From: Clusia tigrina
Taxonomy: Eukaryota; Arthropoda; Insecta; Diptera; Clusiidae
Reading direction: 5' to 3'
Length of the DNA: 64,000 nucleotides
Assembly: GCA_920105625.2 (NCBI GenBank)
Contig: CAKKTE020000093.1
Location: 930,001-994,000, forward strand
Each line of letters opens with the position of its first letter. Position 1 is the first letter of the stretch. Below, piece by piece: positions 45,705-60,060 of this stretch. The position numbers were made by a program, and so were the translations under genes. The notes below the pieces were generated by a model that was not told the DNA's origin, did no database searches, and worked only from the letters and a program-made list of their open reading frames with translations.

Positions 45705-48700
45705 CTGTGGTCATAAGCAATAATCGTCTCGTAAACTATACTTTCGAAATAAATTACTTTTTACATGCAGAGGCTTTTGTGAAAAAAAATATAAAACAGT
45801 TTTATAAAAAATGCAATGCAAAATCAAATATGTTTACCTGCACAATACTTAGGCCAAAAATAATAATGAAACTTCCTTTGTTTAGGAGAAAATAAATGAA
45901 CATAAATAAAAATGGTTATGGCAAACGTAAAATATGAGATTGTAATGACTATGTTGACTTAGGATTTTATTGCAAATTAATGTTTTGTTTGTTGCCTAGC
46001 ATATATTGAGTTAAACAACTATTGTATATTTAAACTTACCAAGGCAAAGAGTTAGAGCACTTTAGGTAAGTAGTATTTTATTTTAAAAAAAAAGTAATTT
46101 TGCAAATTCATTATTTTAAACTTAATTTCATTTTCAGAAAATTTAATTATGTAATTTCTATAATGAGAAAAAAACGTAAAAGATGTAAATATATATGTTA
46201 TATTTATATATATATTTATACTTAATCTAAATCATTCTGCTTCTGATTCATCTCCGACTAAGTCTGGATGTATATCTGTAGAGTTGTTTGTTAACAAACT
46301 TTTATAAAAAGGATGAAAACATGGAATCACAAATGGGAGTAAATCAATGAGGTCCTTTTTCTTATTTGAGCTGATTTTAACATCTTCAGTTAGCACAGAC
46401 AGGTCGCCTTTAGCTACTGAGTTTACACCACGTTTTAACAAATTTAATGTTTTAAAAGGAGCATCTAGATCTAATGTGGTTTTATAAAAAATTTGCCTTT
46501 GTAAATCTTAGCCATCCTATATTTTTCCAAACGAATTTCTCCCCGTCTTGATTTGTGGTCCTCCACATAAACTTTATTTTAACAGGAGAGAAAATTTGAA
46601 AAAATCCACTGCATTAATTTCAACGACGTTAAATGTATGTTTAGAACCCGCACACCTTATAAAATTGTACCAATCGTGTGGATGATGTATTTGAGCATCA
46701 GTTCTTTTATTTTTTTCTTTCTATCACAGAGTGATCCACATCACATTCCATGTGCGTGTGTCCAGGTTCTAAAAATTTATGATCATTAGTTTCTAAAGTC
46801 GTATTAACTTCAAAAGCCAGTATGAACATTGCACATACGAATGAATTCTTATTTTGTCCCGAATCGCTGTAAAAGATTGCTTGATTAACTTGTGAAAGAC
46901 TGTTTATAAACTTGAACAAGCACGATGCGATTTGGTTACCGCCACGGGCAGATAGTGCCTCATGCCACATAAAGCAATGTGGGGTACCAGTTGTGCAGTC
47001 GTGAATAGTTAAATTATATGTCCAAAGTTGCCTTTTGTAGATACTTATTGAGGTTCTTAAGTACGGGGTAGGCAAACATTGCTGCAAATCAAAAGTATAG
47101 ACTTTAACTGTGGGGTCATTGGAAGCGGAGGCTTTATCATTCCTTTTAGACTCATATGCTAAATCTGCTTTACTTTGATGGGCTGAAAGCTTATTTTGTA
47201 AGTCATGTAGTAGGGAATTATCGGTTTCCTGTTTAGCAATTCCAATTTTAGCACTGAATTTCTCGCATGTGGAACAAGTATCCAGCTTAGGTTTCTTAAA
47301 TTTTATATTCATGGCTGTAAAATATTACTAAATTAAATAATTCTATGAGGTGATAAAGAACCTGCTTACTTTTAAAAATACTACTGTATGAGAAGATGCT
47401 TACTACATCGGATTTGTATTTATCGCAATACAAATGATACATTTGAGCCAGGGATATATCGGCATGTAAGTATTTGCAACTTGTATCTCTCCTGGTATAG
47501 TGACTTTCGTATTTTGGAAAGCTGTTTATGAGGTCCTTTACAAGTTCAATCTTATCATCTGTAAGTTTATTTTTTCCTCCACCTGATCCACGCAGATCAA
47601 AAAAGTCACTATCAGGAAACCGTAATTTCTTTTTCAAAACAGTTTTAACGAAACTGGTACTCTCATCAAAGCATTGCAGGAAACATTTTTGGCATACCTG
47701 AACTCTTTGAGCTTGATACGCCACATAATAAGCAGCTCGGAACTTTCGGTCACGAGGCCGGGTGCTTGTCCAAATTTTGTTGTTTTTTTTGCTCTTGATG
47801 TCAACTAAGGAACCAATGAACAAAATTCTCTGATTGTACGTACCCAAAGACCAATATTTCTGAAAAATACTTCTTTGGAATGCAGGGGGTACCTTTGCCT
47901 TGCACTTCATGCGACAATCAAGCACAAGAGGTCTCAATTTTCTTTCCGGCACAACATCACCCTTTACATTTACGTATGCTTTTCCATGATTTCGCCTTCT
48001 GTATGCCTTTTTCCTAGAATAAGCTCTTTGAGTCGTAGTCGGGGCTCCGTTGAGTAGATCCTCATTTTCTATATCAGTACTATTCCCATCCTCATCGGAA
48101 ACTGACGCTTCATAGTCGGGATCATGAACCGAGTTATCACTGTCAAAATGGGGATCTCTATGTTGAGTTGATTTATCTTCCTCATTCTCACTGAGTAGTT
48201 GAGTATTTAAAACATTTGTAGATAAATCAGCCTCACTGCTATCTAAAAAAGACATGTGGCTACTTTCATCATAACCTATTTGTTTAAAAAATTTAAAAAT
48301 TAAAGTAACTAAGGAATACATTTTGTTTTTTAACTATCACCTATTAGATTTCCTTCGTATTCGATTTCATCCATTCTATGTTTGGTTATTAATTTATTTT
48401 TTAATGTTATTTAAATTTAACAAGAAGTATTTACTTTCAATTTCAATGGCACTTTTCTCTTTGAGAGAATTCGTATAACTTCTGCACTAATCACACTAAA
48501 CAGCTTAACCAAAATCATTTTAAAACGGTACCTTAATTATAATAACCTAGCTGCACTTTGCACAAAAACTGAGAGCATAAGTCATTCTCATTTTACGCTT
48601 ATGTCCATATAGCTCTCCTAAAAACACATCAACAACAATGCATTAATAGCTTTTGTAGAGATAGTACATTACATTCAAACATTCTCAATTTGGAATAACG

Positions 48701-49036
48701 GCTTATCTTCACTTTAGCTCTTATATCAATTCTCTTGTTTATGCCAAACAATTAAAAATAAAAATGTGCAAAAACAACTTAAGTCGTTATAAGCCATTTT
48801 AATAAAACAATATTGTATGTGAACATTATCTTATGTATATTTTGGCTGCTATAGTAAATGTAATAGGGCTTCGTTGCGAGTTAAGCTAACATGTTTTTAC
48901 TAATATTTTAAAAAATAATATAGTTAAAGAGATAGGGATTTTACGTAATTATAAAGTTTTATTAGTGGAATATGGTAGCATATATAACTCAATTCGTTTT
49001 TAAGTCTACTTAGGCGGTTATCGCTTGTGACCACAG
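45705..49036 (-). mobile_element. Nested DNA transposon, U5 copy (3332 bp)
   Basis: ATAT flanks at 45701-45704 and 49037-49040. Close to the U1 copy, with few private changes (for example Lys for Glu in the exon 2 product, LQNKLSAHQ). Confidence 0.9.
46232..48321 (-). pseudogene. Transposase-like gene, U5 copy (broken)
   Basis: Exon 1 open for 341 codons (with Phe for Tyr in LRFPDSDF), intron 47315-47369, exon 2 of 201 codons (47312-46707) stopped after IERKK, C-terminal piece 46232-46441. A 1-bp loss in the AACTTTATTTTAAC stretch (near 46575) is private. Confidence 0.75.
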
Positions 49037-50208
49037 ATATATTTAAATGCCATGACAAAGAAAATTTAATGAGAACATATAATGAAATTCATATGAAAAT
49101 AATAAAATCAGGACGGCAAACTTTTAAAATTCTCATTTATTACCCACCAATGACAGTGACAGAACACACTGATCAATTACGATTAATCAATGAGTATCAC
49201 AATTCAAAGGTAGGAGGTCATATCGGTGTAAAACGAACAATTTGTAAACTAAAACAAAAATACGTATGGCGCGGTATGAACAAAATGGTCAAACATTTTA
49301 TTCAAAACTGCGAAAAATGCTGTAAAAATAACACAACTCGCCACAATAAATAAGCTCTAGAGATAACACTTACACCAACAAGCCCATTTGAAATTATTCA
49401 AATCGACACTGTCGGTCCACTTAAAATTTCAAATGGATACAAATACATACTAACAATACAATGTGAACTAACAAAATACATAGAAACATTCCCGATGCAA
49501 ACGAAAGATGCAATAGAAGTTGCAAAAACATTCATTTAGTAGAGAAATTCATTTTACGCCGCGGAACTTTTAAACACTTAAAAGCGACCAAGGCACCGAA
49601 TTTAAAAATGAATTACTCACTTCCATATGCAAATTACTTGATATAAAGCACATAACTTCCACTCCCTACCACCATGAAACAATAAGTTCAATTGAACGCA
49701 ACCACAGAGTCTTGAATGAATATTTATTATCATTCTCAGACACTGGTGATTGGGAAAACTGGCTTCCTTATTACACTTTCGTTTACAACACCACCCCACA
49801 CACAGATACTAACTATTCACCATTCGAACTCATCTTTGGAAAATTAGCAACATTCCGAAACGAAAAATCAATAACAACCCAAAATTTTATAACTTAGAAA
49901 GCTATTTAACAGAACTTAGAACAAAAATTTTACATGCACAAGATTCAGCAAACAGAATGCTCGGGAAAGCAAAATGCACACGTAAACAAATTTACGATAA
50001 AACATGCAATAGTAGTAATTTTAAAATAGGTGATCTAGTCTTTTTAAAAACCAGCGACCAAAGAAAACATGTAAGCCCATATGAGGGACCATACAAAATA
50101 ATTGAAAGAAACAATGTAAATTCTACTATACAAAAAAAAAACAAAACAAGAATAGTACATAACAATAATTTTAAAAAAATTTATCTCAGCACATATTTAA
50201 TTAAATAA
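49037..50208 (+). pseudogene. pol: Integrase part of pol, U5 (broken, type A)
   Basis: Full zinc domain ORF (49027-49353), type A stop after HNK and type A breaks. The C-terminal domain (49957-50208) is complete with TCNSSNFK, as in U1. Confidence 0.88.
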
Positions 50209-50391
50209 ACTATACGAGTATATAAATATTATTACCTAATTAAAATACATTACTTTACATAAATAAATATATTCTTATCTAATTAATAAATAATTTAAAA
50301 TATGTAAACCTCAGTGCCACAAACGCCTAGTACAATCTTAAAAATAATTTTATTCTTTGAAACGAAATCATTTTTCTCTAAAGGGTGAGGG

Positions 50392-51259
50392 TGTAATACA
50401 CTTTTAAACACTTCATGTAAATGCACCTTAATGCATTCAAAAGCACTCCGTGTGATGCACCTTAATGCACCCAAGCATAAAGACAGCCTTCACGAGTGAT
50501 ACCATGTGCGCAACAATTACACGGCACACACTATCCCTTGTCTGTCATTCTCCCACGATTTGTTTATCGTTATGCGATAACAAGAAACGAGGATCGGACT
50601 GTCCAGACACAGCTCGACACTGATACTCGTGCCACAACCGTCGCTCAATGCTTTCTCACGCCATCTTGTTCGACGATATGACGGACAGTCATAAGAGCTG
50701 GCAGAACGACAGACAGATGATCTTGTTGCACATGTCTGCCGCACTGCAGACCATGTACTCCATCTAATGCACTATATGGTCGCAAGTAAATAGAGCGCAC
50801 CAATAGGGTACGTGCTCTACACTCGTGAAAGAGTATGCACTACTGGCATGCGCATTGCACTTAGGGTAGGTAAATCATAGTTTACATTCCATAAACTGTA
50901 TAATAGATTAGAATAAGTTTATTATAACACCCTAGGTTACTTATTAAATAAAAACACAGCGGATGATCCCTCAAGATCCTGCTTACAAACTGAGCACTAC
51001 TTCTTTTAATTCCTCGGCAGTTCAAATAGAACTTGCCTTTTTATAATCATCATATGACCATTTGGGCAATCCACTGACTTGCCACAACATATGAACATTT
51101 GGGCAGTCCACTGACTTGCCACAACATATGAACATTTGGGCAGTCTACTGACTTGCCACAACATATGAACATTTGGGCAGTCCACTGACTTGCCACGTAC
51201 ATAGGCAGCAACCAGAATGCCAATATAAACTGGTCCGGACTGACATAAAAATACAGACA
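50392..51259 (+). repeat. LTR6
   Basis: 868 bp. It has ACACAGCGGATG instead of ACACAGGGGATG and GGGCAATCC in the first 37-bp repeat, both shared only with LTR7. A CCG to CTG change puts a stop in the spurious LTR reading frame seen in the other copies. The repeats are at 51051-51196. Confidence 0.88.
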
Positions 51260-51363
51260 TATTATATGGCGATCCTGCCAGACCGAATCAGGAATTATAA
51301 GAAAACAAAAATCTAATCAAATCATAAGTTGGAAACTAAAAATAAATTAAACACATTACTGGA

Positions 51364-51759
51364 ATGAGGAAAGAAGAGTTTGATGCCATCTTCGAAAAGT
51401 GGGCAAAGCTATTGTCCCCACAAGAAGAAAAACAAACTGCAAACACACTTCCTGCTGACGAATACAATCCAGGTTTACCACATCCCGATTTTCCGAAATA
51501 CACACCACTAAGACTCGGACCAAAACCATTAACGATAGAAGAATATCGACTACGCCAGGAAAGTAACAAACCGAAGCAGTACCCGAAACAAGAGCGTAAG
51601 AAGAAAAAGTGCACAGGAGACCGCACTGTACGACACCGCCACACCATCCCTCTACTATACAGAGAACTTATCTTAGCCACCACAAATGAAGACAAAATTA
51701 AAATTAAGAATAAACAAGCTGATAAAAATATTAAAATTTATAATATATATATTATATAA
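51364..51759 (+). CDS. Leader ORF-a, 131 codons (U6)
   Basis: Open and the same protein as in U1. Function unknown. Confidence 0.6.
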   Translation: MRKEEFDAIFEKWAKLLSPQEEKQTANTLPADEYNPGLPHPDFPKYTPLRLGPKPLTIEEYRLRQESNKPKQYPKQERKKKKCTGDRTVRHRHTIPLLYRELILATTNEDKIKIKNKQADKNIKIYNIYII

Positions 51760-51893
51760 ATTAAAAACTTAAATTAGCAAGAAATTACAATTAAATAAGT
51801 TATGTAAATTATATTAAATTCTAATATACAAACATTTTTTTTTTCTTCTCTTTTATACATAAATAAAAAGACAATATACTCGTATATATAAAA

Positions 51894-52028
51894 ATGGGGA
51901 AAACTCAAAGCAAACAAGAAAATATTATTGTATCAAATAATAATAATGTAATTGCTGAGTATGTAATGACTAGAGGCGACTCTGTCATAATATTTACATT
52001 GATAGATATTTATTGTAATTTTATATAA
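51894..52028 (+). pseudogene. ORF-b, frameshifted (U6)
   Basis: Same start as the other copies, but a 2-bp loss inside the hydrophobic segment (GATAGATATT for GATAGCCATATT) shifts the frame. The product would read IYCNFI and stop after 44 codons, without a full membrane helix. This is the only copy with a broken ORF-b. Confidence 0.7.
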
Positions 52029-52080
52029 AATAAACACTTATTACAAAACTATGTAATGAAACAGCTAAATAGAACAAATA

Positions 52081-53201
52081 ATGTCTGATTCTACAGCTGT
52101 ATTAAAAAAGATCTTAAGTAATTTAAAAAACAGCCCAAAAAGAATATATTCATCAAATTATATATTAAATCTTAAAAATAATATAGAATTATTAAAAACT
52201 GCGTTTAAAAAAGAACTAGAATCACAAAAAGATGAATCTCAAAAATTTGATTTTAAAACAAAATTTAACCAAATCCTATTTGAAATCGAAAAAATAATCA
52301 AAATGTCAACTTTCGATATACTTAATTGTTTAAAATTGGTACCTGATTTCTGAGGAAAGTATGACGATGCCAATAAATTTATAAACACCATAAAAATAAT
52401 AGGAGACACTGTGCAAACTGATCAATCAGTAGTATTTTTCAATTTCGTGCTTAACACAAAAATTCCAAACCAAATACGACATAAAGTTGAATTATTATTA
52501 TCAACAAAAACTCTCGCTAATCTAATACTAACACTAGAGAAAATTTTCAAAACAAAAAAATCACCTAACACAATACTAGAAGAAATCACACGTGCACGAC
52601 AAGGCAACCAAACAGTCACCAAATATGCTGAAAAACTTGAGACTCTAATAATAGAGCTCAACACTTTATAAATACAAAATATTGGTGAAGAAATAAGCCA
52701 ACAATATTAAAATCAAACGACCTGATAGCATTCAATGCTTTCAAAAACGGATTTAAGAACCAGACTACGGTACAGACAATAACCGCAAGCAGGGTAAAAA
52801 AGTTCCAAGAAGCGATACAAATCGCAGAAGAAGCTGACGGAAATAATGAAAGCAGAGTATTAGCTTTCAACGCACGTCAACAATGGAACAATCGCGCACC
52901 ACATAGATTCCAACACCAACAAGGACGAGGCTATTCTAATAACAACAACTATCGTCAAAATCATCAACATTTTAACAATCAGACACCCCGATATCAAAAC
53001 CCCCGTAGGACGAATCAACAGCAAGACTGGTACCAACAACGTACTAACCAAAATACTAACTACAACCGAAACGACAACAGCAACCGAGCAAGATATGGCA
53101 ATAGGCCAAACAATAGAGGAGTATACACCGTACAAGGTGAAGACATAGAGTCTAGCTTAAATTATGAGGGAAACTCCAATCGCCCCGACAACGAACAATA
53201 A
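52081..53201 (+). pseudogene. gag: gag (broken), U6
   Basis: Shared TGA and break after LNTL. The GTGCAAACT stretch is intact (unlike U2). It carries the 12-bp deletion of the type B tail. Confidence 0.85.
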
Positions 53202-53221
53202 AGACAAAATGTTGCTCGGGG
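53168..53221 (+). promoter_or_regulatory. -1 frameshift signal (U6)
   Basis: GGGAAAC at 53168-53174 with the same spacer and stem-loop. Confidence 0.85.
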
Positions 53222-55643
53222 AAAACAAAATTAAAAACATATAAATTATCAATTAACAATAGTATAAGCAATTACATTAAATTAAATTATAAGAATTACC
53301 ACCTAACATTTCTGGTCGATACTGGTGCTGACATTTCGCTAGTAAAATAACTAGCACACAAAATGAATTTTTCTCAGAAGACAATTCATGCACAATAACT
53401 GGCATAAATGAAACGAATACCACTACAATTGCAATTTACGTTTCCAACTATCTAATAAACAGCTAGTACATGAATTCCATGCAGTAGACGAAAATTTCCC
53501 AATTATAGCTGATGGAATATTAGGCAGAGATTTCTTACAAGCATTTGAAACAAAAAGTGACTATGGCATCACTCTCCTTATTTGTTAACAATTTTGAGTA
53601 CGTATTGGATATGCAAAGAAAAATATATACCATACCACCCCGAAGCGAACTAGTCCACCCCATAAATATTAAATTAACAAAAGAAAGTCTCGTATGCAGC
53701 AAAAATTTTAACGAAAACTTATTTATAGCAAACACTATAATACCAGCAAAAGGAGTGAAACACATACGCATACTAAACATTTCAAACGAAACACAAACAT
53801 TAGAAAATTTTGATTTAGAAGTGAAACCACTTCATTTATTCAACATCATTCAAACCAATACAAAATCAACACCAGAAAGATGGACTAATTTAAAATCTCA
53901 ACTTCTTCTCAATTTCTTTCCCTGATCAGGAAGCTAACAAAACAGTTGCTGACATATGTAAAAATTTTCAAGATATCTTTCACTTAGATACTGACAAACT
54001 CACATGCAATAATTTCTATAAACAGAAACTACTCCATTCAGACAAATCACCCGTATACATAAAAAATTACAGACTTCGACAAACACAGCCATCCGAAATA
54101 AGTGAACAAGTACATGCAAAGATGGCATAATAGAACCATCTGTAAGCCCTTACAATTCCCCAGTACCGAAAAAGAGTACAAACGACACAAAAAAATGGAG
54201 ACTTGTAGTAGACTACAGACAACTGAACAAAAAACTTACAAACGACAAATTTCCACTAACAAGACTCGATGATGTACTCGACGTCATGGGAAGAGCAAAA
54301 TATTTTTCAACTCTCGACATGACTAGCTCATTCCACCAAATAGAATTGGAAAAATCTTCAAGACCGTTAACCGCATTCTCAACAAACAATGGACACTTCC
54401 AATTGAAAAGAGTTTCCAACACATGCTTACCATAGCACTTAAAGGATTAAATAGTGATGCATTTCTATACGTGGATGACATCATAGCATTTGGATGCTCT
54501 TTACAACACCACAACACAAATCTCACTAAAGTCTTTGAAAGATATATTTTAAAACTAAACCCTCAAAAATGTAATTTTTTACAGCCAGAAGTCATTTATT
54601 TAGGACACTTAATTACAGCAAACGGTGTAACAACCGATCCGCAAAAATGCAAATCCGTTGAAAAATATCCTGCACCCACCAACGCACATGAAGTAAGAAG
54701 ATTCGTTGCATTCTGCAACTACTACCGACGCTTTGTCAAAAATTTCGCCGAAATAGCAAAGCCCTTGAATTCACTCTTAAAGAAAGGAAATACTTTTGTT
54801 TGGAGTTCAGAATGCGAAGAAGCTTTTCAAAAATTAAAACTTGCAATAACACAACCACATTTACTCCAATACCCAGATTTTAACAAAGAATTCGTACTCA
54901 CAACTGATGTATCAAATTATGTATTAGGAGCAGTACTTTCCCAAGGTATCATTGGAAACGATTTGCCAATTTCATACGCAAGCCGCACTTTAAACAAGCA
55001 CGAGGAGAAAAAGCCAGTTATAGAAACAGAATTATTGGCCATACATTGGGCAATAAGCCACTTTAGACCTTACTTATATGGCAATACATTCACAGTAGTA
55101 ACAGACCACAGACCATTAGTAGCATTATTTTCACCCATCATCAAAATTAACTAGAATTAGGTTAGACCTAATGGGTTATAATTTTAAAATAGAATATAAA
55201 AAAGGCAGCATAAATACAAATGCCGATGCACTAAGTAGAATTAGATTAGACTCTAATATACTTAAGGATATGATACCTTCAGTTTTAATAACAACTAGAA
55301 GTAAAAATCAAAATAGGATAGAAAATGAACCCAACGATACAGAAGCAAATTCTATAACGGAGACTGGCCAACTCTTTATTTGGAATTGCATTTCAGTATC
55401 GGAAGTTCGAAAATTTAGAAAGTTAAAATTTATACAAGAAATTAAAAACGCGTCAAGGAAAAAGATAAGCTTATAAGATAAAAATAACAATAAAAGTTTG
55501 CCTAATATAAAAATCACCGACACAGAAATAGTAATGCAAATTAGCGATAATCCAAACTCGGACTTAGGTACAGTCTTGGAGAAACTAATCACTGTTTTAC
55601 ACAAGAAATATATAGAAAATGTAGCGCTACAATCAAATGATAT
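53168..55643 (+). pseudogene. pol: pol, protease-RT-RNase H (broken), U6
   Basis: Type B protease deletion (AGTAAAATAAC). The spacer ORF is longer (53545-53925, 126 codons) than in type A. RT thumb to RNase H is one 243-codon frame (54423-55154) with [10 protein letters not shown]. The RT motif deletion is present. Confidence 0.88.
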
Positions 55644-58600
55644 CTGTGGTCATAAGCAATAATCGTCTCGTAAACTATACTTTCGATATAAATTACTTTT
55701 TACATGCAGAGGCTTTTTTGAAAAAAAATATAAAACAGTTTTAGAAAAAATGCAATGCAAAATCAAATATTTTTACCTGCACAATACTTAGGCCAAAAAT
55801 AATAATGAAACTTCCTTTGTTTAGGAGAAAATAAATTAACATAAATAAAAATGGTTATGATCTATGTTGACTTAGGATTTTATTGCAAATTAATGTTTTG
55901 TTTGTTGCCTAGCATAGATTGAGTTAAACAACTATTGTATATTTAAACTTACCAAGGCAAAGAGTTAGAGCACTTTAGGTAAGTAGTATTTTATTTAAAA
56001 AAACAAGTAATTTTGCAAATTCATTATTTTAAACTTAATTTCATTTTCAGAAAATTTAATTATGTAATTTCTATAATGAGAAAAAAACGTAAAAGATGTA
56101 AATATATATGTTATATTTATATATATATTTATACTTAATCTAAATCATTCTGCTTCTGATTCATCTTCGACTAAGTCTGGATGTATATCTGTAGAGTTGT
56201 TTGTTAACAAACTTTTATAAAAAGGATGAAAACATGGAATCACAAATGGGAGTAAATCAATGAGGTCCTTTTTCTTATTTGAGCTGATTTTAACATCTTC
56301 AGTTAGCACAGACAGGTCGCCTTTAGCTACTGAGTTTACACCACGTTTTAACAAATTTAATGTTTTAAAAGGAGCATCTAGATCTAATGTGGTTTTATAA
56401 AAAATTTGCCTTTGTAAATCTTAGCCATCTTATATTTTTCCAAACGAATTTCTCCCCGTCTTGATTTGTGGTCCTCCACATAAACTTTATTTTTAACAGG
56501 AGAGAAAATTTGAAAAAATCCACTGCATTAATTTCAACGACGTTAAATGTATGTTTAGAACCCGCACACCTTATAAAATTGTACCAATCGTGTGGATGAT
56601 GTATTTGAGCATCAGTTCTTTTATTTTTTTCTTTCTATCACAGAGTGATCCACATCACATTCCATGTGCGTGTGTCCAGGTTCTAAAAATTTATGATCAT
56701 TAGTTTCTAAAGTCGTATTAACTTCAAAAGCCAGTATGAACATTGCACATACGAATGAATTCTTATTTTGTCCCGAATCGCTGTAAAAGATTGCTTGATT
56801 AACTTGTGAAAGACTGTTTATAAACTTGAACAAGCACGATGCGATTTGGTTGCCGCCACGGGCAGATAGTGCCTCATGCCACATAAAGCAATGTGGGGTA
56901 CCAGTTGTGCAGTCGTGAATAGTTAAATTATATGTCCAAAGTTGCCTTTTGTAGATACTTATTGAGGTTCTTAAGTACGGGGTAGGCAAACATTGCTGCA
57001 AATCAAAAGTATAGACTTTAACTGTGGGCTCATTGGAAGCGGAGGCTTTATCATTCTTTTTAGACTCATATGCTAAATCTGCTTTACTTTGATGGGCTGA
57101 AAGCTCATTTTGTAAGTCATGTAGTAGGGAATTATCGGTTTCCTGTTTAGCAATTCCAATTTTAGCACTGAATTTCTCGCATGTGGAACAAGTATCCAGC
57201 TTAGGTTTCTTAAATTTTATATTCATGGCTGTAAAATATTACTAAATTAAATAATTCTATGAGGTGATAAAGAACCTGCTTACTTTTAAAAATACTACTG
57301 TATGAGAAGATGCTTACTACATCGGATTTGTATTTATCGCAATACAAATGATACATTTGAGCCAGGGATATATCGGCATGTAAGTATTTGCAACTTGTAT
57401 CTCTCCTGGTATAGTGACTTTCGTATTTTGGAAAGCTGTTTATGAGGTCCTTTACAAGTTCAATCTTATCATCTGTAAGTTTATTTTTTCCTCCACCTGA
57501 TCCACGCAGATCAAAAAAGTCACTATCAGGATAACGTATTTTCTTTTTCAAAACAGTTTTAACGAAACTGGTACTCTCATCAAAGCATTGCAGGAAACAT
57601 TTTTGGCATACATGAACTCTTTGACCTTCATACGCCACATAATAAGCAGCTCGGAACTTTCGGTCACGAGGCCTTGTAGGGTGCTTGTCCAAATTTTGTT
57701 TTTTTTTTGCTCTTGATGTCAACTAAGGAACCAATGAACAAAATTCTCTGATTGCACGTACCCAAAGACCAATATTTCTGAAAAATACTTCTTTGGAATG
57801 CAAGGGGTACCTTTGCCTTGCACTTCATGCGACAATCAAGCACAAGAGGTCTCAATTTTCTTTCCGGCACAACATCACCCTTGACATTTACGTATGCTTT
57901 TCCCTGATTTCGCCTTCTGTATGCGATTTTCCTAGAATAAGCTCTTTGAGTCGTAGTCGGGGCTTCGTTGAGTAGATCCTCATTTTCTATATCAGTACTA
58001 TTCCCATCCTCATCGGAAACTGACGCTTCATAGTCGGGATCTTGAATCGAGTTATCACTGTCAAAATGGGGATCTCTATGTTGAGTTGATTTATCTTCCT
58101 CATTCTCACTGAGTAGTTGAGTATTTAAAACATTTGTAGTTTAAATCAGCCTCACTGCTATCTAAAAAAGACATGTAGCTACTTTCATCATAACCTATTT
58201 GTTTAAAAAATTTAAAAATTAAAGTAACTAAGGAATACATTTTGTTTTTTAACTATCACCTATTACATTTCCTTCGTATTCGATTTCATCCATTCTATGT
58301 TTGGTTATTAATTTATTTTTTAATGTTATTTAAATTTAACAAGAAGTATTTACTTTCAATTTCAATGGCACTTTTCTCTTTGAGATAATTCGTATAACTT
58401 CTGCACTAATCACACTAAACAGCTTAACCAAAATCATTTGAAAACGGTACCTTAATTATAATAACCTAGCTGCACTTTGCACAAAAACTGAGAGCATAAG
58501 TCATTCTCATTTTACGCTTATGTCCATATAGCTCTCCTAAAAACACATCAACAACAATGCATTAATAGCTTTTGTAGAGATAGTACATTACATTCAAACA

Positions 58601-58955
58601 TTCTCAATTTGGAATAACGGCTTATCTTCACTTTAGCTCTTATATCAATTCTCTTGTTTATGCCAAACAATTAAAAATAAAAATGTGCAAAAACAACTTA
58701 AGTCGTTATAAGCCATTTTAATAAAACAATATTGTATGTGAACATTATCTTATGTATATTTTGGCTGCTATAGTAAATGTAATAGGGCTTCGTTGCGAGT
58801 TAAGCTAACATGTTTTTACTAATATTTTAAAAAATAATATAGTTAAAGAGATAGGGATTTTACGTAATTATAAAGTTTTATTAGTGGAATATGGTAGCAT
58901 ATATAACTCAATTCGTTTTTAAGTCTACTTAGGCGGTTATCGCTTGTGACTACAG
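55644..58955 (-). mobile_element. Nested DNA transposon, U6 copy (3312 bp)
   Basis: ATAT flanks at 55640-55643 and 58956-58959. The right end has one change (GACTACAG). Mosaic of type B outer parts and a type A centre. Confidence 0.9.
56145..58240 (-). pseudogene. Transposase-like gene, U6 copy (broken, mosaic)
   Basis: Exon 1 has the type B frame breaks (ORFs 57210-57722 and 57664-57870), while exon 2 (57226-56621) is type A, stopping after IERKK. The intron is 57229-57283. The C-terminal piece 56145-56354 starts type A and ends type B (VEDESEAE). Confidence 0.75.
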
Positions 58956-60060
58956 ATATATTTAAATGTCATGACAAAGAAAATTTAATGAGAACATATA
59001 ATGAAATTCATATGAAAATAATAAAATCAGGACGGCAAACTTTTAAAATTATCATTTATTACCCACCAATGACAGTGACAGAACACACTGATCAATTACG
59101 ATTAATCAATGAGTATCACAATTCAAAGGTAGGAGGTCATGTCGGTGTAAAACGAACAATTTGTAAACTAAAATAAAAATACGTATGGCGCGGTATGAAC
59201 AAAATGGTCAAACATTTTATTCAAAACTGCGAAAAATGCTGTAAAAATAACACAACTCGCCACAATAAAGAAGCTCTAGAGATAACACTTACACCAACAA
59301 GCCCATTTGAAATTATTCAAATCGACACTGTCTGTCCACTTAAAATTTCAAATGGATACAAATACATACTAACAATACAATGTGAACTAACAAAATACAT
59401 AGAAACATTCCCGATGCAAACGAAAGATGCAATAGAAGTTGCAAAAACATTCATTTAGTAGAGAAATTCATTTTACGCCGCGGAACTTTTAAAACACTTA
59501 AAAGCGACCAAGGCACCGAATTTAAAAATGAATTACTCACTTCCATATGCAAATTACTTGATATAAAGCACATAACTTCCACTTCCTACCACCATGAAAC
59601 AATAGGTTCAATTGAACGCAACCACAGAGTCTTGAATGAATATTTATTATCATTCTCAGACACTGGTGATTGGGAAAACTGGCTTACTTATTACACTTTC
59701 GTTTACAACACCACCCCACACACAGATACTAACTATTCACCATTCGAACTCATCTTTGGGAAAGAAAAAATCAATAACAACCCAAAATTGTATAACTTAG
59801 AAAGCTATTTAACAGAACTTAGAACAAAAATTTTACATGCACAAGATTCAGCAAACAGAATGCTCGGGAAATCAAAATGCACACGTAAACAAATTTATGA
59901 TAAAACATGCAATAGTAGTAATTTTAAAATAGGTGATCTAGTCTTTTTAAAAACCAGCGACCAAAGAAAACATGTAAGCCCATATGAGGGACCATACAAA
60001 ATAATTGAAAGAAACAATGTAAATTCTACTATACAAAAAAAAAAAACAAAACAAGAATAG
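58956..60060 (+). pseudogene. pol: Integrase part of pol, U6 (better preserved, type B)
   Basis: As U2: stop after KLK, then open from 59195 through HNKEALE to KTFI, then the Asp-35-Glu part and C-terminal domain; the ORF 59632-60060 (142 codons) starts just after the Glu and has no type A insertion. The DTVCP change is shared with U2. Confidence 0.88.

Larger units (their letters stand above)
40448..50391 (+). mobile_element. Retrotransposon array unit U5 (type A)
   Basis: 9944 bp, the longest unit. The first half is like U4 and the second half like U1 (SRKKAYRR, long form of the transposase 3' region). It has an uninterrupted RT-thumb/RNase H frame. Confidence 0.93.
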
